Below, in pieces: positions 1 through 6,323 of a stretch of DNA of 7,879 nt. Made by a program: the position numbers and the translations under genes. Numbering within the stretch: the first letter of the stretch is position 1; each line of letters starts with the position of its first letter. Source of the stretch: Comamonadaceae bacterium (GTDB lineage Bacteria > Pseudomonadota > Gammaproteobacteria > Burkholderiales > Burkholderiaceae_C); assembly GCA_947466165.1 (NCBI GenBank), contig CANIDW010000062.1, positions 1 to 7,879 of the forward strand. The letters run 5' to 3'. The notes under the pieces were generated by a model. That model was given only the letters and a program-made list of their open reading frames with translations. It was not told where the DNA came from and did no database searches.

Positions 1-7
1 TGCGGGG

Positions 8-58
8 ATGGATTCCTGCCCCCCGATCAGGTCGAGGGCAGGCTCCGCAGGAATGACG
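8..58 (+). repeat. REP-like dispersed palindromic repeat, long form
   Basis: The element runs from an ATGGATTCC edge to a GGAATGACG edge. Its outer arms ATTCCTGC (12-19) and GCAGGAAT (47-54) are perfect reverse complements. An offset inner pair, CCTGCCC (15-21) and GGGCAGG (36-42), also matches, so alternative hairpins are possible. The region between them carries a GATCAGGTCGAGGG core. From memory, elements with GGATTCC and GGAATGACG edges are scattered in intergenic DNA of many Burkholderiales and other proteobacteria; I could not check copy number. A relative of this element lies at 7318-7345 in the same orientation. It is probably non-coding and may act as a transcript-end hairpin for a gene left of the window. 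Confidence 0.75.
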
Positions 59-65
59 TAAAAAA

Positions 66-82
66 GGGGCAGGAATGACGGG
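66..82 (+). repeat. Partial second copy of the repeat edge
   Basis: The 12-base string GCAGGAATGACG at 47-58 recurs exactly at 69-80, within GGGGCAGGAATGACGGG. Only one edge of the element is present, so this looks like a truncated neighbouring copy or a short tandem duplication of the right arm. Confidence 0.6.
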
Positions 83-83
83 A

Positions 84-220
84 ACGCAAAGGCAGACGGT
101 GTCAGCCACAACATGGCGCAGTCGGGGTGGGGCCGGTGGCCGATTTCTGGTACCCCAGCATGAGGCTGCCGCCGCAGACCCTCACCGGTCCCCGTACCCG
201 CACGAATAGACCCACACCCC
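84..220. other. Non-coding stretch upstream of fba
   Basis: I see no convincing gene here on either strand: no start codon with a ribosome binding site opens a frame with recognisable protein sequence. The tract is rich in G and C runs (for example GGGGTGGGGCCGG near 124-136). It probably separates an upstream gene, not visible here, from the fba promoter. Confidence 0.5.
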
Positions 221-248
221 TATTGAGCTAATCAACGGCAGGTAAAAT
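221..248 (+). promoter_or_regulatory. Candidate sigma-70 promoter for fba-purC
   Basis: TAAAAT at 243-248 matches the -10 consensus at five of six positions and would place the transcript start near 255, leaving a leader of about 50 bases. The -35 is poorly defined: TTGAGC (223-228) would leave only a 14-base spacer, and TATTGA (221-226) is a weak match. TTGA (223-226) and TCAA (232-235) form a small inverted repeat across five bases, which could be a regulator half-site pair or chance. The -10 is the best-supported part of this call. Confidence 0.4.
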
Positions 249-304
249 CAAAAGAGTTACCGCCCGGTTACGCATCTCACCAACACACCCCAAGGGATTA
301 CTTC

Positions 305-1369
305 ATGGCTCTCGTTTCCATGCGCGAACTGCTCGACCACGCCGCTGAAAACACCTACGGCATTCCGGCTTTCAACGTCAACAACCTCGAGCAGGTCCAG
401 GCCGTCATGGAAGCGGCCAACGAAACGGGCGCGCCAGTGATTCTGCAAGCCAGTGCTGGCGCACGTAAATACGCCGGCGAACCGTTTATCAAACATTTGA
501 TCCAGGCCGCGGTCGAAGCCTACCCGCACATTCCACTGGTCATGCACCAGGACCACGGCCAGAACCCCGGCGTTTGCCAGGGGGCGATGAACCTGGGTTT
601 CAGCTCCGTCATGATGGACGGCAGCCTGGAGGCCGACGGCAAGACCATCGCCAGCTACGACTACAACGTCGAGGTCACCCGCCAGGTGGTCGACATGGCG
701 CACAAGCTGGGCGTTACGGTGGAAGGCGAGCTCGGCTGCCTGGGTTCGCTTGAGACCATGCAGGGCGACAAGGAAGACGGCCATGGCACCGATGCCGTGA
801 TGACGCGCGAACAATTGCTGACCGATCCCGAGCAGGCCGCCGACTTCGTCAAGCGCACCCAGCTCGACGCGCTGGCCATTGCGATTGGCACCAGCCACGG
901 CGCATACAAGTTCACGCGCAAGCCCACGGGCGACATCCTGGCGATTGAGCGCATCATGGAAATCAACCGCCGCATTCCCAACACCCACCTGGTGATGCAC
1001 GGCTCGTCAAGCGTGCCGCAGGAGTTGCTGGCCATCATTCGCCAGTACGGCGGCAACATGAAAGAAACCTACGGCGTGCCGGTGGAAGAAATTCAAAAAG
1101 CCATTAAGTTCGGCGTGCGCAAGATCAACATTGACACCGACATCCGCCTGGCCATGACGGGCGCAGTGCGTAAATTCCTGGCCGAGAACCCTGACAAGTT
1201 TGACGCACGCGAATGGCTCAAGCCCGCGCGCGAAGCGGCCAAGGCGATTTGCAAGCAACGCTACATCGAGTTCGGCTGCGAAGGTCAGGCTGCCAAGATC
1301 AAGGGCGACAGCTTGCAAGTGGTGGCCGCGCGCTACGCCAAGGGCGAGCTGGCCCAGGTGGTGCGCTGA
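305..1369 (+). CDS. fba: Fructose-bisphosphate aldolase, class II
   Basis: This zinc-dependent cytoplasmic enzyme reversibly condenses dihydroxyacetone phosphate with glyceraldehyde 3-phosphate to give fructose 1,6-bisphosphate, in glycolysis, gluconeogenesis and the Calvin cycle. The 354-residue protein has the expected class II TIM-barrel landmarks: HQDHG at 81-85 (catalytic Asp83, zinc ligand His84), VEGELG at 139-144, GTSHG at 195-199 (zinc ligand His198), MHGSS at 231-235 (zinc ligand His232) and NIDTD at 275-279. Length and N-terminus ([15 protein letters not shown]) fit the Calvin-cycle-type subfamily common in Betaproteobacteria. The start is supported by AAGGGA at 292-297, seven bases before the ATG. 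It is intact. purC begins five bases after its stop, so the two genes are probably cotranscribed. The identification is strong. Whether the host uses it for carbon fixation cannot be told from this window. Confidence 0.97.
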   Translation: MALVSMRELLDHAAENTYGIPAFNVNNLEQVQAVMEAANETGAPVILQASAGARKYAGEPFIKHLIQAAVEAYPHIPLVMHQDHGQNPGVCQGAMNLGFSSVMMDGSLEADGKTIASYDYNVEVTRQVVDMAHKLGVTVEGELGCLGSLETMQGDKEDGHGTDAVMTREQLLTDPEQAADFVKRTQLDALAIAIGTSHGAYKFTRKPTGDILAIERIMEINRRIPNTHLVMHGSSSVPQELLAIIRQYGGNMKETYGVPVEEIQKAIKFGVRKINIDTDIRLAMTGAVRKFLAENPDKFDAREWLKPAREAAKAICKQRYIEFGCEGQAAKIKGDSLQVVAARYAKGELAQVVR

Positions 1370-1374
1370 CCGCC

Positions 1375-2283
1375 ATGGCCGCAGCCCTTCACACCTCGAC
1401 TCTGACATCTTTGCCTCTGCTGGCGCGCGGCAAGGTACGCGACAACTACGCCGTCGGCACCAACCGCCTGCTGATGGTTGCCAGCGACAGGCTCAGCGCT
1501 TTTGACGTGATTTTGGGCGAGCCGATACCCGGCAAAGGTGCGCTGCTCACGCAGATGGCGCTGTTCTGGTTCGGCAAGCTCGGGCACATCTGCCCCAACC
1601 ACCTGACCGGCGATGCGCCCGAAACTGCGGTCACGCCGGCCGAGCTGCCTCAGGTGGTGGGCCGCTCGATGCTGGTCAAGCGCCTCAAGCCGATTGCGGT
1701 CGAGGCCGTGGTGCGCGGCTACCTGGCCGGCAGCGGCTGGCAGGAATACCAGGCTACACAGTCGGTCTGCGGCGTGCCGCTCCCGGCCGGCCTGAAAAAC
1801 GCCAGCCAGCTGCCCGAGCCCATCTTCACACCCGCCGCCAAGGCCGAGGCCGGCGAGCATGACGAAAACATCAGTTACGCCCAGGTCGAAAAAATCGTCG
1901 GCCCTGAGCTCGCGGCTCAGATCAAAAAAATCAGCATCGAGATTTACCAAACGGCTGCGGCGTTCGCCTTGACCAAGGGCATCATCATTGCCGACACCAA
2001 GTTCGAGTTCGGGCTGGACGAGCATGGCACGCTGACCCTGATGGACGAGGTGCTGACGCCCGACTCCTCACGCTACTGGCCGGTCGAAGGCTACCAGGCA
2101 GCCTTTGTGGCCGGGCACAACCCGCCCAGCTACGACAAACAGTTTGTGCGCGACTGGCTCGAAGCCGTGCGCATCAATGGCAAGCCCTGGGACAAAACGC
2201 CGCCCGCACCGCAACTGCCGCCCGACGTGGCGCTGAAAACTGCCGAGAAATACAAAGAAGCATTGGCGCGGTTGATGGGCTGA
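1375..2283 (+). CDS. purC: SAICAR synthetase (phosphoribosylaminoimidazole-succinocarboxamide synthase)
   Basis: PurC joins aspartate to CAIR using ATP, giving SAICAR, a middle step of de novo purine synthesis in the cytoplasm. The 302-residue product is the long form of the family (the E. coli enzyme is about 237 residues). Visible motifs are ARGKVRDNY at 17-25 (nucleotide-binding hairpin), DRLSAFDV at 38-45, [13 protein letters not shown] at 110-122, HDENIS at 162-167, [10 protein letters not shown] at 204-213 and [13 protein letters not shown] at 223-235. The frame stays open upstream into fba, but the family N-terminus begins at the ATG at 1375. The nearest purine-rich patch, AGGTGG at 1356-1361, lies 13 bases away inside fba, so translation may depend on coupling with fba. 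A terminator follows the stop. Its pathway neighbours purE and purK lie about 2.3 kb downstream, beyond two opposite-strand genes. Confidence 0.96.
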   Translation: MAAALHTSTLTSLPLLARGKVRDNYAVGTNRLLMVASDRLSAFDVILGEPIPGKGALLTQMALFWFGKLGHICPNHLTGDAPETAVTPAELPQVVGRSMLVKRLKPIAVEAVVRGYLAGSGWQEYQATQSVCGVPLPAGLKNASQLPEPIFTPAAKAEAGEHDENISYAQVEKIVGPELAAQIKKISIEIYQTAAAFALTKGIIIADTKFEFGLDEHGTLTLMDEVLTPDSSRYWPVEGYQAAFVAGHNPPSYDKQFVRDWLEAVRINGKPWDKTPPAPQLPPDVALKTAEKYKEALARLMG

Positions 2284-2302
2284 AGTCTTTTGACAACCCA
2301 TG

Positions 2303-2341
2303 AAAAAAGCCCGGTGAGCTTTCGTTCAGCGGGCTTTTTTT
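2303..2341. terminator. Bidirectional Rho-independent terminator between purC and the porin gene
   Basis: The arms AAAAAAGCCCG (2303-2313) and CGGGCTTTTTT (2330-2340) are perfectly complementary. A lower-energy inner stem (TGAGC at 2315-2319 with GTTCA at 2324-2328, including one G-T pair) closes on a TTTC loop after a single G-G mismatch. The right arm ends in seven T residues (2335-2341) for plus-strand transcripts from purC, 20 bases past its stop. The left arm's six A residues give the U-tract for minus-strand transcripts from the porin gene. It therefore insulates two convergent genes. Confidence 0.9.
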
Positions 2342-2378
2342 ATTTGAAAGGGCTGTGCCAGCCCTGTTCAATTTTCGA

Positions 2379-3323
2379 TTAGAACACGTAGATCACACCT
2401 ACAGCGTATGCATTAGAGCCGGTACCAGAACTAGGTTTCTTGGACAAGAAATCAGCATAAGCCGTGGTGTTTTTCAAGATTTCCTTGTTCACAAAGAACT
2501 CTGTGCCTGTGGCCTCAGTCGATGCGTTCTTAGCGCGTTGAACGCCCACATTCACGCCGCCAACAGGGGCGACAAAACCAATCATGCTGCCTTTGGAGTC
2601 TTTGGTGCCGGAGTAGTTCACGGCCACCTTAAGAATGCCAAAGTCATAAGATGCGGCCATGGCCGAGACATCACTGCCACCCGTCATGTTCTTGGTCGTC
2701 AGGGTAGCAGCGAGAGCTAAGCCACCCGTTGAATAGGTCAGACCCAGCCCGGCCGAGGCTTCACCGCCAGCTACGGTTTTGGCCAGTGATGTGTCAGCTG
2801 ACTGGTAGCCAGCGTGAATTTTCAAGCCGCCCATTGTTGGTGCAATGTACTGAACTGAACGGGTACCCAGAGCAGTGAACAACAGGCCGCCATCAATGCC
2901 TGCTGCGCCGGATGCGGATGCTGTGTTTGCAGCGCCATTCAGGTCAAAGCCGATCATGGTCTGGAAAGCCACCGAGTCTTGACGACCGGCGCGAACCTCA
3001 CCAAAAGCACCGGATGCACCCACCCAAGCCTGGCGGCCGAACAGTACATTGGTGCTTCCAGTCAGCTTGCCGTCGATGTCTATGCCGCTGGTTTCCAACT
3101 GAAAGTTGCCCTTGATGCCTGAGCCCAAGTCGGTGCTGCCCTTCATACCGACGCGGGTCGTTGAATTGCCGCCAAACTTCAGGGAGGCGTTTGTTTTGGC
3201 TGCATCCTCAGTGGTGGTTTTGGCAAAGCCAACGTCTGCCAAGCCATAAATAGTCACTTGGGCGTGTGCAGCACCGGCCAGAGCCAAGAGCGCAGCGGCG
3301 GGGATCAGCTTTTTCAGCATCAT
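2379..3323 (-). CDS. Gram-negative general porin (outer-membrane beta-barrel)
   Basis: The product is an outer-membrane diffusion channel of the betaproteobacterial general porin family (Porin_4/OmpC-like), expected to be trimeric. The 314-residue precursor has a classic signal peptide: MMLKK, a hydrophobic run to about residue 18, then AHA and cleavage after residue 21, with mature QVTIYG typical of these porins. Family landmarks include RVGMKGSTDLGSGIKGNFQLE at 57-77, LFGRQAWVG at 94-102, GEVRAGRQD at 108-116 and a terminal phenylalanine (VIYVF), the barrel-assembly signal. It is shorter than the usual 340-380 residues, and the segment after GRQ, normally constriction loop 3, lacks the common acidic PEFGG-like motif. 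Two adjacent ATG codons begin the gene; a weak GAAAGA lies eight bases upstream (3332-3337). GC content looks lower than in neighbouring genes. Substrate specificity cannot be predicted. Confidence 0.92.
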   Translation of the reverse strand: MMLKKLIPAAALLALAGAAHAQVTIYGLADVGFAKTTTEDAAKTNASLKFGGNSTTRVGMKGSTDLGSGIKGNFQLETSGIDIDGKLTGSTNVLFGRQAWVGASGAFGEVRAGRQDSVAFQTMIGFDLNGAANTASASGAAGIDGGLLFTALGTRSVQYIAPTMGGLKIHAGYQSADTSLAKTVAGGEASAGLGLTYSTGGLALAATLTTKNMTGGSDVSAMAASYDFGILKVAVNYSGTKDSKGSMIGFVAPVGGVNVGVQRAKNASTEATGTEFFVNKEILKNTTAYADFLSKKPSSGTGSNAYAVGVIYVF

Positions 3324-3365
3324 GATGTTGTTCTTTCAAATAGAGTTAAGGGAGTTCCCGATACT

Positions 3366-3371
3366 TTTATA
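3366..3371 (-). promoter_or_regulatory. Candidate -10 element in the porin upstream region
   Basis: On the minus strand TATAAA (3371 down to 3366) is a good -10 match and would start transcription near 3359, giving a leader of roughly 36 bases. No clear -35 lies at the right distance. TTGGCA (3386-3381) is a good -35 hexamer but only nine bases away; it would instead pair at 17 bases with a weak TATCGG (3363-3358). The whole 3324-3503 stretch is AT-rich and gene-free, as expected for a regulated porin promoter. It also contains an unused AAGGAGGT (minus strand, 3413-3406). Confidence 0.35.
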
Positions 3372-3473
3372 CAAGATCCGTGCCAATTAAAAGTAGCTGC
3401 CTCTTACCTCCTTGTCCCCAATTCGGTGCGAAATGCATTCACTTCATGCGTGTTTTGCACGAAAACGGTGTTT

Positions 3474-3528
3474 AAAACGAAAAGCTCAGTATCTGGTTAC
3501 AACTCAGTTGAGCATCATGCTGAGCTTT
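3474..3528 (-). terminator. Candidate terminator hairpin overlapping the end of cnoX
   Basis: On the minus strand AAAGCTCAG (3528-3520), inside the last codons of cnoX, is perfectly complementary to CTGAGCTTT (3489-3481), which runs on into TCGTTTT (3480-3474). The 30-base loop holds a nested hairpin, CAAC-TGA-GTTG (3510-3500), whose three-base loop is exactly the cnoX stop codon. The stem has only four G-C pairs in nine and the T-tract is interrupted, so termination may be weak or read through into the porin promoter region. Confidence 0.45.
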
Positions 3529-4460
3529 CGCCTGTAGCTGGAGACCAGCGCGGCCTGCGGGTCTTCCTGCACGACGGCCTTGCCCAGCAGCTCGATGCCG
3601 GCGGCGGTCTTGCCGGTGGCGCCGGGTGCGTTTTTGGGGCGCGGCGGCGTCAACAACTCCAAAATGGCGACGAATGTTTTGCGCGGGGTTTCCTCGCCCC
3701 AGAGCTTGTCGCGCATGATGATCTCCAGCAACTCGTCCATGGCCGCCGTCCACTCGCCCTCGCTCATGAGCACGCGGGCTTTGGCCAGGCGGGTGTCAAA
3801 GTCGCGCTTGTTCTGGGCAATCAGGGCGTCAAACTGCTCATAAGGCCACTGGCCGCGCGGGTCGGTGCTGACGAACTCGAGCGCTTTGAGCCACTGGCGC
3901 AGCGCCTCAAAGCGCAGTTGCAGCGGAATCTGCACCAGCGCAGGAGCCAAGGCACTTTGGGCGGGGGCCAGCTGGCCGGTGCCGATCAGCAGCTTGACGT
4001 AGTCAAATCGCACATCGTCATTGGCCGGGTCAGCGGCCAGGGCTTCGGCCAATTTGTCCTGGGCGCTTTGCACGTCACCGCTTTCTAGCAGGGCCTGCGC
4101 CTCGTTCGCCTCGGACTGGGCCAGCACTTCGTTCTCGCCGGGCAGGTGCTTGTCCAGGAACTCCTTAATCTTGCCCTCGGGCAAGGCGCCGGTAAAACCA
4201 TCCACAGGCCGCCCGCCCATCATCAAGATGCAGGTCGGGATGCTTTTGATGCCAAAAGCCGAGCCGAGCTGCTGCTCCTGGTCAGAGTCGATCTTGGCCA
4301 GCTTGAAGCGGCCTGCGTAGGCGACTTCCACTTTTTCAAGCAAGGGGCCCAGTGATTTGCAGGGGCCGCACCAGGGTGCCCAGAAATCGATCAACACCGG
4401 GGTGGTCATGGAAGCGGCGATGACTTCCTGTTCAAAATTCGCAATCGTGACATCAATCAT
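3504..4460 (-). CDS. cnoX: CnoX/YbbN-family thioredoxin-TPR chaperedoxin
   Basis: The 318-residue cytoplasmic protein joins an N-terminal thioredoxin domain (about 1-108) to an alpha-helical TPR-like region (about 115-270). Proteins of this family (YbbN/CnoX) protect unfolding proteins during stress, in E. coli together with the GroEL system. The active site is WCGPC at 30-34 and the cis-proline is in SIPT at 73-76 (Pro75). An intact CXXC suggests real disulfide chemistry, unlike E. coli CnoX, which lacks the first cysteine. The C-terminus has the family ending (YRRKLSMMLN), but a Pro/Gly/Ala-rich stretch of about 25 residues (272-297) precedes it and looks like an insertion. The frame extends 37 codons upstream to 4571, but family alignment from memory favours MIDVTIANFE at 4460. 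The bases before this ATG are pyrimidine-rich and show no Shine-Dalgarno. It is divergent from purE. Confidence 0.88.
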   Translation of the reverse strand: MIDVTIANFEQEVIAASMTTPVLIDFWAPWCGPCKSLGPLLEKVEVAYAGRFKLAKIDSDQEQQLGSAFGIKSIPTCILMMGGRPVDGFTGALPEGKIKEFLDKHLPGENEVLAQSEANEAQALLESGDVQSAQDKLAEALAADPANDDVRFDYVKLLIGTGQLAPAQSALAPALVQIPLQLRFEALRQWLKALEFVSTDPRGQWPYEQFDALIAQNKRDFDTRLAKARVLMSEGEWTAAMDELLEIIMRDKLWGEETPRKTFVAILELLTPPRPKNAPGATGKTAAGIELLGKAVVQEDPQAALVSSYRRKLSMMLN

Positions 4461-4493
4461 GGAAAGGGCAAAAGTAAGGGTTGAACAACGTCG

Positions 4494-4534
4494 GCTGGCG
4501 CCAAAGGCAAAACGATAGCATGCCAGCTTAAAAT
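4494..4534 (+). promoter_or_regulatory. Divergent cnoX/purE intergenic region with inverted repeat and candidate purE -10
   Basis: The 118 bases between the cnoX and purE starts must hold promoters for both. For purE, TAAAAT at 4529-4534 is a good -10 with a start near 4541, but the hexamer at -35 spacing (GGCAAA, 4506-4511) is poor. GCTGGC (4494-4499) and GCCAGC (4522-4527) form a 6-bp inverted repeat with a 22-base centre just upstream of that -10, and TGGCGCCA (4496-4503) is itself a perfect palindrome. An operator is possible; no known binding site was recognised. For cnoX I see only a weak TACTTT on the minus strand close to its start. Confidence 0.35.
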
Positions 4535-4578
4535 CATGCCTTTCCCCGCTGACCGGCCCCGCAGCTTTCAAGGCTCAC

Positions 4579-5115
4579 ATGACCACTTCCCACACCCCTT
4601 CATCCGCACACACCCCCGCCCCCGGCGCCCGCGTTTCAGTGGGTGTGGTGATGGGCTCGAACAGCGACTGGGAAACGATGCAGCACGCGGTGCAGATCCT
4701 GCAGCACTTTGGTGTGGCTTATGAAGCGCGCGTGGTTTCGGCGCACCGCATGCCCGACGCTTTGTTTGCCTACGCCGAAGCAGCAGCCGGGCGCGGGCTG
4801 CAGGCCATCATTGCCGGCGCCGGTGGTGCGGCGCACCTGCCGGGCATGCTGGCGGCCAAAACCTGCGTGCCGGTGCTGGGCGTGCCGGTGGCCAGCAAGC
4901 ATCTGCAGGGCGTGGACTCCCTGCACAGCATCGTGCAAATGCCCAAGGGCATTCCTGTGGCCACCTTTGCCATCGGCAACGCCGGTGCGGCCAATGCCGC
5001 GCTGTTTGCGGTGGCCCAGCTGGCGCTGCATGACGCGGCACTGGCCGGCCAGCTGCAAGCGTTTCGCGCTGAGCAAACCGCCGCTGCCGCTGCCATGACG
5101 CTGCCGCCACTATGA
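4579..5115 (+). CDS. purE: N5-carboxyaminoimidazole ribonucleotide mutase
   Basis: PurE moves the carboxylate of N5-CAIR, made by PurK, to carbon 4 to form CAIR, the PurC substrate. The 178-residue protein is a class I (bacterial) PurE, which forms octamers in known relatives. It shows MGSNSDW at 25-31 (phosphate binding), SAHR at 54-57 with the catalytic His56, [12 protein letters not shown] at 79-90 and a [15 protein letters not shown] segment at 113-127. About 17 residues rich in Ser, Thr, Pro and His precede the conserved core and an Ala-rich tail of about 10 residues ends it; both are probably disordered. AAGG at 4570-4573 sits five bases before the ATG, a weak ribosome site. Its stop overlaps the purK start as ATGA, so the two are translationally coupled. 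Confidence 0.96.
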   Translation: MTTSHTPSSAHTPAPGARVSVGVVMGSNSDWETMQHAVQILQHFGVAYEARVVSAHRMPDALFAYAEAAAGRGLQAIIAGAGGAAHLPGMLAAKTCVPVLGVPVASKHLQGVDSLHSIVQMPKGIPVATFAIGNAGAANAALFAVAQLALHDAALAGQLQAFRAEQTAAAAAMTLPPL

Positions 5116-6323
5116 GCGGACCGGCCTCGCCGATTTTGCCGGGCGCCACGCTGGGCGTGATGGGCGGCGGCCAGTTGGGCCGCATGTTTGTGCATGCTGC
5201 GCAGCGCCTGGGCTACTTCACCGCCGTGCTCGATGCCGACCCGCAAAGCCCGGCCGGCTTGGTCAGCCACCACCACATTCAGACCGGCTACAGCGACCCT
5301 GCCGGCTTGGCGCAACTGGCCGCGCTGTGCGCCGCCATCACCACTGAATTTGAAAACGTGCCGGCAGACGCGCTGGCGCAGTTGGCCGCCTCCCGGCCGG
5401 TGGCGCCCGGCGCTGCGGCCGTGGCCATCGCGCAAGACCGGCTGCAGGAAAAAGCCCACTTCAGCGCCTGCGCTGCGGCCTCGGGCGTGGCTTGCGCGCC
5501 TTATGCGGTGCTGCAAACACCAGATCAACTGGCAGCTGTGCCGGCCACGCTGCTGCCCGGCATTTTGAAAACCGCGCGCATGGGCTACGACGGCAAGGGC
5601 CAGGTGCGCGTCAAAACCGCCGCCGAACTGGCCGCCGCATGGAGTGACCTGAAGCAAGTGCCTTGCGTGCTCGAAAAAATGCTGCCGCTCCAAGCCGAGT
5701 TGTCGGTGCTGGTGGCGCGCGGACGGGATGGCCAGGTGGTGAGTTTTGCGCCGCAGCGCAATGTGCATGTGAACGGCATTCTGGCCGTGACGCATGCCTA
5801 CGAAGGCTGCCTGCCGCCGGCGCTGGTGGCCCGCGCGCGTGCAGCCACCGAGGCGATTGCCGCGCAGATCGGCTACGTGGGCCTGATGTGTGTGGAGTTT
5901 TTTGTGGTGACGGGCGCTGACGGGCAAGACACGCTGGTCGTCAATGAAATGGCGCCACGCCCGCACAACAGCGGCCACTACACCCTGGACGCCTGCGATG
6001 TGTCGCAGTTCGACCTGCAGGTGCATGCCATGGCCGGCTTGCCGCTGCCTGCGCCGCGCCAGCATTCACCGGCCATCATGCTCAACTTGCTGGGCGACAT
6101 CTGGTTTGACAGCAGCGGCCGCGAGCGCACCCCCGACTGGTGCGCCGTGCTGGCGCTGCCCGGCACGCATCTGCACCTGTACGGCAAAACCGAAGCGCGG
6201 CGCGGCCGCAAGATGGGCCACCTGACCCTCACCGGCGCCGACCTGGCCGGCGTGCAGGCCAGTGCGCGTGCCGCTGCCGGTTTGCTCGGCTTGCCCGACT
6301 TACCCGGCCAGGAAGGCCTTTGA
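5112..6323 (+). CDS. purK: N5-carboxyaminoimidazole ribonucleotide synthetase
   Basis: PurK is an ATP-grasp enzyme that carboxylates AIR with bicarbonate and ATP to give unstable N5-CAIR, which PurE uses next. The 403-residue product has the expected three-part structure. The N-terminal nucleotide-fold domain carries GGGQLGRM at 18-25 and TEFENVP at 78-84. The ATP-grasp core has RMGYDGKGQ at 156-164, LEKMLP at 187-192 and the metal/substrate motif [14 protein letters not shown] at 278-291. The C-terminal lobe has [14 protein letters not shown] at 357-370. The ATG lies inside the purE stop region (four-base overlap), typical of tight coupling. It is complete and intact, and tsaC begins on the very next base after its stop. 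Confidence 0.96.
   Translation: MSGPASPILPGATLGVMGGGQLGRMFVHAAQRLGYFTAVLDADPQSPAGLVSHHHIQTGYSDPAGLAQLAALCAAITTEFENVPADALAQLAASRPVAPGAAAVAIAQDRLQEKAHFSACAAASGVACAPYAVLQTPDQLAAVPATLLPGILKTARMGYDGKGQVRVKTAAELAAAWSDLKQVPCVLEKMLPLQAELSVLVARGRDGQVVSFAPQRNVHVNGILAVTHAYEGCLPPALVARARAATEAIAAQIGYVGLMCVEFFVVTGADGQDTLVVNEMAPRPHNSGHYTLDACDVSQFDLQVHAMAGLPLPAPRQHSPAIMLNLLGDIWFDSSGRERTPDWCAVLALPGTHLHLYGKTEARRGRKMGHLTLTGADLAGVQASARAAAGLLGLPDLPGQEGL

Noticed and set aside
223..235. FNR/Dnr-like box TTGAGCTAATCAA before fba
   Set aside because: The consensus TTGAT-N4-ATCAA is 14 bases long; this site is 13 bases with a changed half-site, so it is more likely chance.
257..1059. Long minus-strand open frames opposite fba
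   Set aside because: They lie antisense to an unmistakable aldolase, their translations show no family motif, and long antisense frames are expected in high-GC coding DNA.
1213..1374. Longer purC starting inside fba
   Set aside because: The extra 54 residues are an out-of-frame reading of fba; the conserved PurC N-terminus begins at the ATG at 1375.
3258..4088. Plus-strand open frame of 276 codons across the porin start and cnoX
   Set aside because: It crosses the porin promoter and is antisense to cnoX; its sequence resembles reversed coding DNA and no ribosome site precedes it.
4461..4571. 37-residue N-terminal extension of cnoX
   Set aside because: It would fill nearly the whole divergent promoter region, has no ribosome site and does not resemble the family start, which fits MIDVTIANFE.
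4770..6065. A 431-codon minus-strand open frame opposite purE and purK
   Set aside because: It is Arg/His/Gly/Ala-rich low-complexity sequence without recognisable domains, and both genes on the other strand are intact with all motifs.
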